Shown here: positions 54,762 through 64,000 of the stretch, piece after piece | Layout of the letters: each line of letters starts with the position of its first letter | Position numbering within the stretch: the stretch's first letter is position 1 | From: an uncultured Bacteroidales bacterium | GTDB lineage: Bacteria; Bacteroidota; Bacteroidia; Bacteroidales; F082 | Length of the DNA: 64,000 nt | Assembly (NCBI GenBank): GCA_900318085.1 | Contig: ONJF01000006.1 | Coordinates: 1-64,000 of the forward strand | Direction of reading: 5' to 3' | The notes under the pieces: model-generated | The model's input: the letters and a program-made list of their open reading frames with translations, nothing else | Told to the model about the DNA's origin: nothing | Databases searched by the model: none | Position numbers and translations under genes: made by a program

Positions 54762-55304
54762 TTATCTCATCCATCCCTCAACGCGGTAGGTTTTGTCCAT
54801 CAGCTTGGTCGCCACGCCCGTTTTGGCATCCTTGTGCCAAACCTCGATGCGGGCGGCGTAATAGTCGTCCCAATCGCCTTCGTAGATGGTGAATTGCTGC
54901 CCTTCGGCTATAGGACCGAAGTCCGTGTGGTTTTTCACTTCCACCGTCGAAGCCTCTTTGAGCCTTGAGGCTGAGAGCTCGATGCCTTCGGTGGCCTCAT
55001 AGCAGCGCAGATACACCTCTCCGTCGGACAAAGCCGGATAGGAGAAGCTGTACAGATAGACACCGCCCTGTACGCCGTTGCGAAGCTGTAGATAGCTTTC
55101 GACATTCATAATATCGGCGCTAGGTGCAGGAGCGTCTTCCTGCAAGGGAATTTCGTAGGCCATCCCATCTGGAATGGGGTGGTCTTTGCCGAATGAGTCT
55201 GACGAGGGTCCGCATGACGCGAAGAACCCCGCAACGACCAGACAAACGGCAAAGCCGAAGGCGGAAAGCCTCCGGCTATTTGTCGCAAAGATGTTGCTTT
55301 TCAT
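54762..55304 (-). CDS. Lipoprotein of unknown function
   Basis: 180 residues from the ATG at 55304 (the longer frame begins at a TTG). Lipobox FFASC. Mature part (SYLQLRNGVQGGVYLYSFSY, GDWDDYYAARIEVWHKDAKT) looks beta-rich. No family recognised. Confidence 0.68.
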   Translation of the reverse strand: MKSNIFATNSRRLSAFGFAVCLVVAGFFASCGPSSDSFGKDHPIPDGMAYEIPLQEDAPAPSADIMNVESYLQLRNGVQGGVYLYSFSYPALSDGEVYLRCYEATEGIELSASRLKEASTVEVKNHTDFGPIAEGQQFTIYEGDWDDYYAARIEVWHKDAKTGVATKLMDKTYRVEGWMR

Positions 55305-55318
55305 CACCAATGGTTTAC

Positions 55319-55954
55319 TTAGTCAGGATAGTTTTCGAAGTAGGTTTCAATTTGATCTCTTAAGCCATCAGAAGCTCTAACAGCATCTTCCTTTGAATAG
55401 CCTCTCTCCTCAAGTTCGTGGATCAATTCCAGCCAGTCGATGGATTTGTAGTACTTGCGGCTTTCCTTGATCTTGTCCCTCATATACTTCTGGGAGCAGT
55501 TTCCGACATCGTCAATCAACCATTCGCCATCAACAAACGAAAGGGAGAGTTCGTCTTTGCCATAATACTCACCTTCCCAAATGACCTTGGCTTTGTTGCC
55601 CGTCACTTTCACTTCGATAACGGCCTCGAGGGTGCAGAGTTCGCCAGCGAACTCAACCCATTGCCAAGCGCTTGGTCCGTCGCCATCAATACCTTCGGGA
55701 AGTGCCAAAGACTCTTTAAGCAAATTCCCATATTCATTTGTGAATGAATTATTAAAGGTGTAGACATTGTAGGGGTCGCTATTACAAAGTCTGTCAGCCA
55801 GAGTCAAGGAGCGCTCGCCGATGTATTCCTCTGTGAATTTCTCAGGATACTTGCTGCGATCCGAGTTATCATTCGACTTGTTTTGCTGCCCTGTTTGATT
55901 GTTGCATTGGCACATCACGAAGGCCAATAATAGTAAAGCTAATACCTTTTTCAT
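55319..55954 (-). CDS. Lipoprotein of unknown function
   Basis: 211 residues from the ATG at 55954, where the signal MKKVLALLLLAFVMCQC begins; mature Cys near 15-17 (two possible). Mature domain has EVKVTGNKAKVIWEGEYYG then LSFVDGEWLIDDVG, the pattern of cystatin-like or NTF2-like DUF4878-type folds, and an acidic helical C-terminus. Function unknown. Confidence 0.68.
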   Translation of the reverse strand: MKKVLALLLLAFVMCQCNNQTGQQNKSNDNSDRSKYPEKFTEEYIGERSLTLADRLCNSDPYNVYTFNNSFTNEYGNLLKESLALPEGIDGDGPSAWQWVEFAGELCTLEAVIEVKVTGNKAKVIWEGEYYGKDELSLSFVDGEWLIDDVGNCSQKYMRDKIKESRKYYKSIDWLELIHELEERGYSKEDAVRASDGLRDQIETYFENYPD

Positions 55955-56029
55955 AGTTTTATAGATTTTAGAGGTTAAGAATTCAAGTATTAATACCGCC
56001 AAAGGGGCTTTCTAACAATCAACCTAAAG

Positions 56030-56097
56030 AAAGCTCCTACGGAGCATAACTTGTTGGATTATTATTTGTTATTAAACGAAAGCTCCTACGGAGCAAT
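56030..56097. repeat. Direct repeat GAAAGCTCCTACGGAGCA
   Basis: Two copies, at about 56030 and 56080. Each contains the inverted pair GCTCC/GGAGC and can form a small hairpin. Both lie in the 56003-56118 gap, where no gene is seen. Confidence 0.7.
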
Positions 56098-56118
56098 TTT
56101 TGGAAATCCCATAACATT

Positions 56119-56736
56119 TTATTTTTTATCTTTCAGCGTGAAACCTTTGCCGTTCCAGACCAGCGTTTTCTGGGTGCCGTCGGCGAACAGCACTTTGATG
56201 TCCTTACCCTGGCGAGGCAGAGTGAAGGAAATCTCGCCATGCAGTTCCTCGGTAATTCCGAGCAAGTCCTGATCGATGAAATAGAGCTTCTGGGTGGCAT
56301 TGTCGTAAGCATAGATGTAAACGCCGCTGAATTCGGTGTAGATGGGCTTGCCTTTTTGGCTAGCGACAACGTTTTCGGCGAACAGTTTGTGAAGACCGTC
56401 GTCGCAGTTCCAATAACACATCTCTGTAACGGATTTGAAACCTTCCTCGTCGGGTCCCGATTCAAAGCAGACATATCCGTTCTTGCTGTCAACGGTCACC
56501 TTCTCGCCTTTCGAGAGAGCTTCATTTTTGAGATGTTTTTTCCATATCCCATTCAGATAACTGGCATGTTCGTCCTGTGGGTCAGAGAGATAGCCTGTGA
56601 CAAAATCCACGATGCCAGGGACTTTGTAGGTGGCTACTGCTGGATTCTCCGTCAAGTTCTTGAAAGGGTTTTGAGCCTTTGCACCGAGGCAGCAAAACAG
56701 AACCGTTGCGCAAATGATGATAATACCTTTTTTCAT
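56119..56736 (-). CDS. Exported protein of unknown function
   Basis: 205 residues; signal peptide MKKGIIIICATVLFCCLGAKA with cleavage before QNPF. Contains alternating beta-type segments (GVYIYAYDNATQKLYFIDQD, KDIKVLFADGTQKTLVWNGK). No family recognised. Promoter element TATTTTTG at 56820-56813 on the minus strand. Confidence 0.7.
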   Translation of the reverse strand: MKKGIIIICATVLFCCLGAKAQNPFKNLTENPAVATYKVPGIVDFVTGYLSDPQDEHASYLNGIWKKHLKNEALSKGEKVTVDSKNGYVCFESGPDEEGFKSVTEMCYWNCDDGLHKLFAENVVASQKGKPIYTEFSGVYIYAYDNATQKLYFIDQDLLGITEELHGEISFTLPRQGKDIKVLFADGTQKTLVWNGKGFTLKDKK

Positions 56737-56812
56737 AATTATGAAGTTTAAACTGTTGATAATGAATCTTTAATTATCGATAATAAGTAATAACAAATTA
56801 TATCATTGAATG

Positions 56813-56820
56813 CAAAAATA
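56813..56820 (-). promoter_or_regulatory. -7 promoter element of the 56119 gene
   Basis: Minus-strand TATTTTTG, 77 nt before the ATG at 56736. Confidence 0.5.
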
Positions 56821-56871
56821 AATATTTTTCTTTTTGGACCTAGGGAATTTACAAAAAAAGAGAAAAAAGCC

Positions 56872-59187
56872 TCACTGCACGACTATCTTCCTATTCAGCT
56901 CCACGCCGTCCTCGTCAACGCAACGGAGGCGATAGGTGCCTTTCTCCACGTCGATGGGCATTTGGTGGTTGAGACGGGTCTGCCCCAAGAACTCATCGTT
57001 GAGCGTCCAATAGATGGTCTTCTGGGGATTGCGATGTGCAATCTCGAAGATGACCTGTTGGCGGTCGCCACGGATACCGACCGGGATCGTCACCTTGGCG
57101 TCGCTCTTGGGATAGACGAAGGCCATCACATCGTCGGGATGCGCCGTGCCACAGCCCGGATAGAAGGCGGGCATGGGCCGGAACATGGGCGAGTGTTTCT
57201 TGTAGAACCACTCCATCACAGGCGGCAAGACATAATACACCTCATAGCATTTCTGATCGACGGGATAACAGTCGGGGCGCACCTGATATTGCCGCGTCTC
57301 GTCCAAAAACACCTTCTTATGATAAGGGCAGACACCCGTTTGGTTCTCCACATTGGGTACACGAATCTTCTTGGTATGCGGACAGTATTCCGACTTGGGG
57401 TAGCCCGACTCGGCACAGACTTCCACCTCGATGCTCTCCATGGTGTTGGCAGGATAGTGATAACTATCGTTGAGTTTGCCGACCACATCGAAAAGTATCG
57501 GTGCCGCAACGCTCACGCCCGTCAGTCCCGGACGGCCTTCACCATCGGAGTTACCCACCCAGACGCCCACCACATAACGGTCGGTGAGACCCACCGCCCA
57601 GGCGTCCTTGAAGCCGAAGCTGGTGCCCGTCTTCCAAGCCACCTGTGCCGAAGAGGAAAAGCCACCCCACCCTATCTGGCTAACAGGGCGCGTCAGACCT
57701 TGCATCACGTGGAAGGTCTCGGCGATGGCCTCGGCAGAGAACGGCGACTCCTTCTCGCTGACTTTCTCATTATAGTCCTCATTCACATGCGCTGCCAACT
57801 TCCTACCCATCTTGGCATAGGCGTTGGAAATGTCGAACAGCGAAGCCTCGGCACCACCCACAATAAGCGACAAGCCATAATGCTCGGCGTCGAAAACGAT
57901 GCCCTTCAGCGGCAACTGCTTCAGCAAGCCATGGAAGCGCTGCTGGCCATATTCGCGCAGCAAGTGGACAAAAGGAGCGTTCAGCGAATTCTGCAAGGCC
58001 TTGTCGGCAGGCACGGCACCCCAGTATTCGCCACTATAGTTCTTCGGTGTGAAGCCCGAGAGACTCATCGGGACATCGGGTACCACCATCTCGGGCAGCA
58101 GGGTGCCCTCGTCGAGCATGGCGGCAAAGAGGAATGGCTTCAAGATGCTGCCCGTCGAACGCTGCGCCTTCACCATGTCAACCATGGCGGCATCAGAGGC
58201 GTCGCTATTGTTGCCCACATAGACCACTATTTCATCATTCAGGTAATCCACCACATACACAGCCGCATTGTCGATATTGTTCATCATGTTGGACTCATGG
58301 TGACGATGCATCACCTCCATCACCGAACGCTGCAGGTTGTAGTCGATGGTCGAGGTGATATGCTCGCCGTGACGATATCTGTCTTGGTCGGAGAGATAAT
58401 GGTAGGCCAGCATCGGCATATCGAAGGGCTTGTCGGGGATGTCTTCCATCATGGCCAGTTCAGCGTCTTCCTCCGATAGTTCGGGGACATGGAAACGCCT
58501 CGGTATGTATGCCTTGGCATCAGGCATGCGTCGTAACAACTCATCACGCTTGTGCTCCAAACGGTCGCGCGAACGTCCAGGGTGTATCAAAGCTGGCGAA
58601 TTGGGCAGCACGGCAAGGGTTGCTGCCTCGCCCCACGACAGGTTGTCGGGCGTGGTATGGAAATAACGCCATGCCGCCGCGTCGATGCCTACCACATTGC
58701 CACCGAAAGGCGCGTTGGCAGCATAGAGATCAAGGATGGACTTCTTGGAATAGTGCAGTTCCAGCCGCATGGCGAGTACCACCTCCCACATTTTCTCGGC
58801 ATAGGTACGGGGTGGGTTGTCGCGCGACATGCGCACCACCTGCATCGAGAGGGTGCTGCCGCCACGAACCACCTCGCCCGCTTTCATGTTGTCGATGAAC
58901 GACTTAACAAACGACACGGGGTTGAAGCCTGGATGGAAGAAGAACCAACGGTCTTCATATTCCAGCAGGCAAGCGACATATTTCGGGGAATAGTTGTTGG
59001 TGGCGGGGAAACGCCACTGTCCGTCGTCGGCAATCTTTGCGCCAAGCAGCTCGCCGTTTTTCGCCGTCAGCACGGTGGAATACGGCTTGTCGAAGCGCGG
59101 CACGGGGATGCACAAAAAAGCAATGAAAAAGCCCGCAAGAAGCATAAGAATTATCTTTAATGTCTTATGTCTTACGGGCGTTTTCAT
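56872..59187 (-). CDS. pbpC: Penicillin-binding protein 1C
   Basis: Bifunctional peptidoglycan glycosyltransferase/transpeptidase. 771 residues: membrane anchor IILMLLAGFFIAFLCIPVP, glycosyltransferase motifs EYEDRWFFFHPG, GGSTLSMQVVRM and APFGGNVVGI, transpeptidase SxxK in RSTGSILKP, KTG box WKTGTSFGFKD, and a C-terminal PBP1C-specific domain. It lies downstream of an alpha-2-macroglobulin gene on the same strand, the widespread pbpC-yfhM pair in which the macroglobulin guards the envelope and PbpC is thought to repair the wall. Confidence 0.95.
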   Translation of the reverse strand: MKTPVRHKTLKIILMLLAGFFIAFLCIPVPRFDKPYSTVLTAKNGELLGAKIADDGQWRFPATNNYSPKYVACLLEYEDRWFFFHPGFNPVSFVKSFIDNMKAGEVVRGGSTLSMQVVRMSRDNPPRTYAEKMWEVVLAMRLELHYSKKSILDLYAANAPFGGNVVGIDAAAWRYFHTTPDNLSWGEAATLAVLPNSPALIHPGRSRDRLEHKRDELLRRMPDAKAYIPRRFHVPELSEEDAELAMMEDIPDKPFDMPMLAYHYLSDQDRYRHGEHITSTIDYNLQRSVMEVMHRHHESNMMNNIDNAAVYVVDYLNDEIVVYVGNNSDASDAAMVDMVKAQRSTGSILKPFLFAAMLDEGTLLPEMVVPDVPMSLSGFTPKNYSGEYWGAVPADKALQNSLNAPFVHLLREYGQQRFHGLLKQLPLKGIVFDAEHYGLSLIVGGAEASLFDISNAYAKMGRKLAAHVNEDYNEKVSEKESPFSAEAIAETFHVMQGLTRPVSQIGWGGFSSSAQVAWKTGTSFGFKDAWAVGLTDRYVVGVWVGNSDGEGRPGLTGVSVAAPILFDVVGKLNDSYHYPANTMESIEVEVCAESGYPKSEYCPHTKKIRVPNVENQTGVCPYHKKVFLDETRQYQVRPDCYPVDQKCYEVYYVLPPVMEWFYKKHSPMFRPMPAFYPGCGTAHPDDVMAFVYPKSDAKVTIPVGIRGDRQQVIFEIAHRNPQKTIYWTLNDEFLGQTRLNHQMPIDVEKGTYRLRCVDEDGVELNRKIVVQ

Positions 59188-59218
59188 CGATACGATTTTC
59201 TCTCCGACCCTCTCTCCT

Positions 59219-59304
59219 GCGTCATTGCGGGCTAGACCCGCAATCTCCTGAATAATGGTCTTGCCTGTTTTCAGGAGATTGCGGATGTCCCTCCGCCATG
59301 ACGC
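59219..59304. repeat. R3 palindromic element
   Basis: GCGTCATTGCGGGCTAGACC...AATCTCCTGAA and inverted TTCAGGAGATTGCGG ... CCTCCGCCATGACGC. Fills most of the 142-nt gap between the alpha-2-macroglobulin stop and pbpC, where a promoter or attenuator might be expected. Confidence 0.85.
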
Positions 59305-59329
59305 CTAAAGAGAAGGTCTGACGGCATTA

Positions 59330-62300
59330 TTACTTCACCACGCACCCACGGGCGGGGATTTGGTAATAGATCTCGGCATTGTACATATCCTCGCAGCGGA
59401 CGGCGGGAATCATGTAGTTGCCTTCGTAGGTGGCGTTGGCCTTCAAGGTGAAGGTCTTCTTCGCACCCGGCATCAAGTCGAAATAGAAGTAGGCGCGGTC
59501 GTCACGCAAGTCGAGGTGTTTGGCACCTTCGTTGCCAGTCATGTCGCCCGTCAGGCGGTCGTTGACCAACTCCCAACCCGAAGGCAGGTAGTATGACAAG
59601 GCCAATTCGGTGACTTGCCACTCGCTCGGATTCTGCACCGTCATCTTCACCACAAGGTCGGTACCGGCATCCAGTGTAGTCAGGTTGACGGGAGCACCGT
59701 TCTTGTCGAAGTAGTTCACCGTCATCTTGATGAGGTTGCCACCCTCGTTCATGTCATACTCGGCCACCGAGGTCTTGGTGAAGATGTTGGCCACCATCTT
59801 CTGCTCGCCGTTGTTCTTGATCTCAACAGTGTTGCTGCCCAGCTTAGGCGTGAAGCCGTAGCCCACAGAGGCCATGTTGGTGTTGAGCGTGCGTTCCTCG
59901 CCGTTCACCTTCACGGTGGCGGAGAGGTTGGTGTTGGCAGCGACGTTCATCTTCTCGGCATACTTGCCCAAGACAAAGAGGGCGAAGGCTGTCGTCTGGG
60001 TGTCCATCCAGCGGTCGGAGCTCAGCATGCGGCACACCTTGTTGATGTTCTCTTGAACGATCTGCGGGTTGACGTCGCAAAGCATCTGCGTGTAGGCCAG
60101 GAAGGCGAGGTCACGGGTCCTGGAGCCGAAGGAGGTATAGTAGTCCGACATCGACTCGTTGTCATTGTAGGTGGGCAGCAGGTTCTGAGCGATGCTGGTC
60201 TTGCCCGTCTGGGCGAAGGCAGCAGCGGCCAGGGCCTTGGAGAGGCTGTAGTGCATCTCCAACTCCTTGAAGCGGTTCATGGCGCCCATCTCGGCCTTGC
60301 CAGCGAGAGCCAGCACGAAGAGACGATAGGCTTGGACGGTCTCGCCCGAGGGGTAGTCGGGATGGGACTTCCACTGTTTGGCGAGGTTGCTCTGGTAACT
60401 CAGCAGCCCGTCGAGGAAGTACTGAGGTACGTTGTAGCCTTGCTTGCTGGCTTCGACCAAGAAATGCAGCGCATAGATCTCGGTCCACGGGCTGACGTAG
60501 GTGCCGCCAGGCCAGTTGGTCATCGAGTTGTCGGACTTCTGGTACGCCTTCAGGTTGGTGATAGCCGCCTCCACGTTATTCTTCAGCTCAGCCTTGTCGT
60601 TGTCGTCAAGTTGGGCGAAGTAGTTGAGGTAAAGCTGCGGGAAGGCCTTCGAGGTGGTCTGTTCGAGGCAGCCGTGCGGGTATCCCAGCAGGTAGTCGAT
60701 GCGGCCGAAGAGGTCGACAGGCAGCAAGCTCGACACGGTGATGTTGCCTTGTTGCGTGCCATCCATGCCTTCAAGTGTGAACGGCACACTCACCGTCTGA
60801 CCGGCTTCAACCTCCTTGGTGATGGTGTTGCGACGCTCGGCAAACGGCATGCGGATAGGCATCTCCGTCTCCGAAACAGCGGTGTAGCCTTCACCCGTCA
60901 CCGATACTTTCATCACGGCATTGCCCAAAGTCTTCGGTATGGTCGTCCTGACCGCCACAAGGCCTTCGCCGTTGCCGTCGATCTTCACCGAAGTGGGCAG
61001 CGTGCCCACAGGAGTGAGGTTCTTGTTGTCGAACTTCACCTCTAAGGTCTTGTTCTTCATTGTGGGGGCCTGCACCTGCACCTTCAGGTTCAGTTCATCG
61101 CCAGGCGCCACCACACGCGGGGCCGAGGCATAGAGGTTGATCGGGTCGACCACGGTCATGCGTTTCTCCGATGCACCGAAGGCTTTGCCTTTGCCCTTGG
61201 CCACCACCATGAAGCGGAGAGCACCAGAGCATTGTGGCACTTCGAAGTTATGGGTGTTGGTCTCACCTGCCTTCAGTTCGAAAGGTCCCAAGGTGACCGC
61301 ATAGGCCTTGAAGCGCTTGTCGAGGGTGATGTCCTGATTGAGGATACCGTCACCGCCGATGGCGTAGATGGAGCCCAACTCGCCGCTGAATGCGTCGACG
61401 ATGTTGGCGTAGTTGTCCCAAGTGCGCACACTCAAAGCCTGCTTGCTGTTGAAGTATCCGTAAGGATTCGGGGTCTTGAAGTTGGTCAGACCAAGGATGC
61501 CTTCGTCAACGATGGCCAAGGTGTAGGTCATGGCTTGCTTGTTGGTCTCGCTCACCTTCACCTCAAGGGTCTTCTTCGTATTAGCAGTCTCGGGCACCCC
61601 GATGTTGGGTTCCAGCTGCAGTTGCTTGTTCTCCACCTTCACGGGGATGACGCCATAGAGGCGGATGGGCAGGTCGTTGACAGCGTCGTGCGGCTGGATG
61701 AGGGCCACATAGACATAGACGTTGGGGATCATCTCTTCGGTAGCGGCGATTTCCACCTTGCCTTCTTCACCGAGATTCTCCACAAGTTGAGTTTGCAGCA
61801 CACGGTCGTTGGCTTCCACTGTGACGAGAGCTTTGGCCTTGTCGTTAGCTGGGAAGGTCACCACGATCTTCTCACCCACCTGATAGCTGTCGGCAGTGGC
61901 TTTCAGAGACAGTTGCGCAGGTGCGCCCGAAGCGCTTGAGGAATGGCCATAGCCCCAGTCGAAATTGATGACCTTGGCGAAGGTGTGTCCACCTTGTCTG
62001 TCGTTGATGACAAGCAAATAGCTGCCCCAATTGTCGTCATCAATGTTAAAGGTAACCGAAGTGGTGCCATTGCAAGTCAAGTTGCCGGTCTGCACAGGGG
62101 CCTTGTAGTTGCCCGAGGCATAGCGTTGCAGGCTATAGTCGTCTTCACTCGACCACCACCAGTAGTAATCCAACTTGTACAGGGCGTAAACCAATGATAC
62201 AGTCGACTTGCAAGCGGTGCCGTTCTCGTTGACCATGGCGATATTGAACTTCCAGTCCTTGCCCGTGTCATAATAACTGCCGTATTTCGATGTAGTCTCG

Positions 62301-64000
62301 GGCAGGTCGACACCCACATAGCGGTTGTAGGGCGAAAGTTTCGAAGTAAACGAGGCGATGCTGAAGTCGCCACCCTGCTCGAAGACCTTCACCGTGAAGG
62401 TGCCGTCCATCATCTGCGAGGCATAGATGTCGTCCAACGGGTCGAAGCCCACGCTGGTCAGGCCTTCGGAGTTCAGCTGGCCGCTAAAGAGCGCATACTC
62501 TTGGGTCTCAAACTTTTGCATCTGGTTGTCAAAGCAGTAGTTGGCGAAGTTTTTAAATGTCGTCTCGCCGCCACGCAGCTTGACATCGACTTCGGTCTTC
62601 AAGCCATTGGCTTTCATACCGTTGAGCCATCTTGAGGTCAAGGCGACACGCTCGTTGCGCGTCAGGCTGACCACCTCGGGAAGGTCGAAGTTGATTTCCA
62701 AACGGTTGGGTTTCACCGTCTCCACACGGAGGTCCTTCGTGATGGTCTTGGTGCCCACCTTGAAGCGTGCTGACCAGAGACCCGTCTCGTCGGCCACATT
62801 GGTCTTCACAGTAAAGCAATAGATGTCGTTCACGGGTTTGGTGTTCACCTGTTTGGCATAGAGACGGCCCGTGGCATCGATGACTTCGAGGACCACAGGA
62901 TAGTCGTCGGGCAGGCTCGACTCCATGTCGTTGAGCATGAGGTTGAGTTGCAGGTCATCGCCTGGACGCCACACACCACGGTTGGAGTAGGCAAAGGCGG
63001 AGACGCCTTTCTCAATGGCCTCGCCTGCGATGTCGAAGCGGCTGTACGACAGCGCATTGCCATCGCTCAACTTGATGACCGACTTGCTGCCTTTCCTATC
63101 GGTGGCCACCACGAAGGCAGGACGGTTGGCGCATTGCAGCTGCACATGGCCATTGCCGTCGACGCTACCTTTGGTCAGCTCCTGTTTCTGGAAGTTGTAG
63201 GCAGTCACCGTGGCGCCCGTAGCGGGCTTTGCATCGGAGATCTGATAGACATAGACGTCGACCAAGTCGTTGCGACCCATCTTGGCGGTCACGGCGAGGT
63301 CGCTGACGACGATGTTTTTCTTCACTTCCACATTATTATAATAGTAGAAACCGTTGGGGTCGCCCCATTCGCCGTCGTAGTTGTATTCCTTGTAGTCCCA
63401 GGCTTCGCCGTCCCAATAGTCAGCCTCGCGTTGCGGGTCGTCTTTCACGGCCAGCTTCATCTCGTCGGAGGCAAAGGTGTAGTCGGCGGGACCGAAATCG
63501 AGGGCCAACTGATACATCGCACCAGGTTCCACCTTGATGTAGTCGGAAAGCACGATGGGGAAAGTCTTCCACTGGTTGGGATACGGGTTGTCGATAGCCA
63601 TGCGCACTTTCTTCTCCAAGCGGCCCGCCTTGCGCACGCCGTAGGTCTCGCCCAGCTCGTTGTCTTGCAGGAACGACAGGATATTGTCGTCGAAGATACG
63701 CACCACCCTCAACGTCACAGCGTTAAGGCAGATGGCATCAAAGTAGATGGTAGTCTCGTCGACGTTGGGGATGATGACGCCGTCATTGGTCCAACGCACC
63801 TTGGGCTGCACCGTAGTGAGGTCCAAGCTGTAGGAGTAGTCACCTTGCAGCACCATGCCGTTGTCGGAGCGGATGCCACTACCCACACCCATGGTAAGAT
63901 CGTCGAGCTGATAGCGATATACATTGCTCTTGTCGAAGTAGAAGTCAATCTTGTTGCCCTTGATGTCGGCCTTGTAAGCCAGGTTGCTCGGCGTAGTGAT
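59330..64000 (-). CDS. Alpha-2-macroglobulin family protein, N-terminus missing
   Basis: Bacterial alpha-2-macroglobulin (YfhM-like) that traps proteases in the periplasm. The frame is open through the window end, giving 1556 residues; the signal peptide and first MG domains are outside. Contains MG-type beta domains and a thioester region GYPHGCLEQTTSKAFPQLYL at about 60640-60690, with the thioester Cys and Gln (CLEQ) both present, so it should bind proteases covalently. A bait region is probably near residue 900 to 1000 but cannot be located by eye. Followed by pbpC. Confidence 0.93.
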   Translation of the reverse strand: MTTPSNLAYKADIKGNKIDFYFDKSNVYRYQLDDLTMGVGSGIRSDNGMVLQGDYSYSLDLTTVQPKVRWTNDGVIIPNVDETTIYFDAICLNAVTLRVVRIFDDNILSFLQDNELGETYGVRKAGRLEKKVRMAIDNPYPNQWKTFPIVLSDYIKVEPGAMYQLALDFGPADYTFASDEMKLAVKDDPQREADYWDGEAWDYKEYNYDGEWGDPNGFYYYNNVEVKKNIVVSDLAVTAKMGRNDLVDVYVYQISDAKPATGATVTAYNFQKQELTKGSVDGNGHVQLQCANRPAFVVATDRKGSKSVIKLSDGNALSYSRFDIAGEAIEKGVSAFAYSNRGVWRPGDDLQLNLMLNDMESSLPDDYPVVLEVIDATGRLYAKQVNTKPVNDIYCFTVKTNVADETGLWSARFKVGTKTITKDLRVETVKPNRLEINFDLPEVVSLTRNERVALTSRWLNGMKANGLKTEVDVKLRGGETTFKNFANYCFDNQMQKFETQEYALFSGQLNSEGLTSVGFDPLDDIYASQMMDGTFTVKVFEQGGDFSIASFTSKLSPYNRYVGVDLPETTSKYGSYYDTGKDWKFNIAMVNENGTACKSTVSLVYALYKLDYYWWWSSEDDYSLQRYASGNYKAPVQTGNLTCNGTTSVTFNIDDDNWGSYLLVINDRQGGHTFAKVINFDWGYGHSSSASGAPAQLSLKATADSYQVGEKIVVTFPANDKAKALVTVEANDRVLQTQLVENLGEEGKVEIAATEEMIPNVYVYVALIQPHDAVNDLPIRLYGVIPVKVENKQLQLEPNIGVPETANTKKTLEVKVSETNKQAMTYTLAIVDEGILGLTNFKTPNPYGYFNSKQALSVRTWDNYANIVDAFSGELGSIYAIGGDGILNQDITLDKRFKAYAVTLGPFELKAGETNTHNFEVPQCSGALRFMVVAKGKGKAFGASEKRMTVVDPINLYASAPRVVAPGDELNLKVQVQAPTMKNKTLEVKFDNKNLTPVGTLPTSVKIDGNGEGLVAVRTTIPKTLGNAVMKVSVTGEGYTAVSETEMPIRMPFAERRNTITKEVEAGQTVSVPFTLEGMDGTQQGNITVSSLLPVDLFGRIDYLLGYPHGCLEQTTSKAFPQLYLNYFAQLDDNDKAELKNNVEAAITNLKAYQKSDNSMTNWPGGTYVSPWTEIYALHFLVEASKQGYNVPQYFLDGLLSYQSNLAKQWKSHPDYPSGETVQAYRLFVLALAGKAEMGAMNRFKELEMHYSLSKALAAAAFAQTGKTSIAQNLLPTYNDNESMSDYYTSFGSRTRDLAFLAYTQMLCDVNPQIVQENINKVCRMLSSDRWMDTQTTAFALFVLGKYAEKMNVAANTNLSATVKVNGEERTLNTNMASVGYGFTPKLGSNTVEIKNNGEQKMVANIFTKTSVAEYDMNEGGNLIKMTVNYFDKNGAPVNLTTLDAGTDLVVKMTVQNPSEWQVTELALSYYLPSGWELVNDRLTGDMTGNEGAKHLDLRDDRAYFYFDLMPGAKKTFTLKANATYEGNYMIPAVRCEDMYNAEIYYQIPARGCVVK

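Noticed and set aside
56806..58479. Long plus-strand open frame of 557 residues
   Set aside because: It lies antisense to pbpC, which has all expected motifs; the plus-strand frame has no recognisable domain and His-rich antisense composition.
59615..61045. Plus-strand open frame of 476 residues
   Set aside because: Antisense shadow of the alpha-2-macroglobulin gene; His/Val-rich with no domain.

Overview
The window reads as a chromosomal segment of an uncultured-type Bacteroidota, most likely order Bacteroidales. Support comes from the recurring -7 promoter motif TAnnTTTG upstream of many genes, exported proteins with type IX secretion (T9SS) C-terminal sorting domains, DUF4249-like and DUF3244-like secreted proteins, and the gene content in general. 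No phage, plasmid, CRISPR or transposase gene was seen.

Layout. 1-2371 (minus) is the str operon rpsL-rpsG-fusA, with fusA cut by the window edge. 2838-3483 holds two small unknown genes. 3497-10454 (minus) is an Rhs/YD-repeat locus: one 5'-truncated Rhs body and three or four downstream copies of the conserved Rhs core, each joined to a different C-terminal tip and mostly followed by a candidate immunity gene. Two tips carry metallopeptidase-like signatures. 10581-23157 (plus, with one minus gene) holds lpd, rfbC, a lytic transglycosylase, uvrA, a LysM glucosaminidase, rsmG, an M16 protease and an MFS transporter. 23158-29859 has a small unknown gene, two tandem paralogous exported T9SS-type proteins, tRNA-Val, and a Tim44-like/SPFH zinc-ribbon pair. 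29916-33956 has tRNA-Gly, a LOG-family enzyme, a retropepsin-like protein, a SUMF1-fold protein, an NtrC-like regulator without a DNA-binding domain, and tmRNA. 34060-41286 (plus) is guaB plus an outer-membrane-biogenesis cluster (three peptidyl-prolyl isomerase/SurA-like proteins and a MoxR ATPase, three of them joined by 4-nt overlaps). 41377-47966 (minus) is a DUF4249-like lipoprotein, three tandem T9SS paralogues sharing a near-identical C-terminal domain, and degraded DUF3244-like fragments. 48055-53126 (minus) is rsfS-ftsH-LUD protein-TPR/HTH regulator. 53410-56736 holds kdsC and four small lipoprotein or secreted protein genes. 56872-64000 (minus) is pbpC with an alpha-2-macroglobulin gene upstream, the latter cut by the window end.

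Three things stand out. First, the Rhs orphan-tip array, whose candidate immunity proteins all look exported or membrane-bound, suggesting toxins that act outside the cytoplasm. Second, an unusually rich set of intergenic repeats: 7-bp-periodic tracts placed at the 3' ends of genes, several often inverted in orientation, and at least four families of palindromes. One palindrome family occurs three times inside the reading frame of a single regulator gene, at 49529-49829. Third, an in-frame deletion in lpd that removes the residues just after the redox-active disulfide. All functional calls rest on motif recognition by eye; no database search was run.
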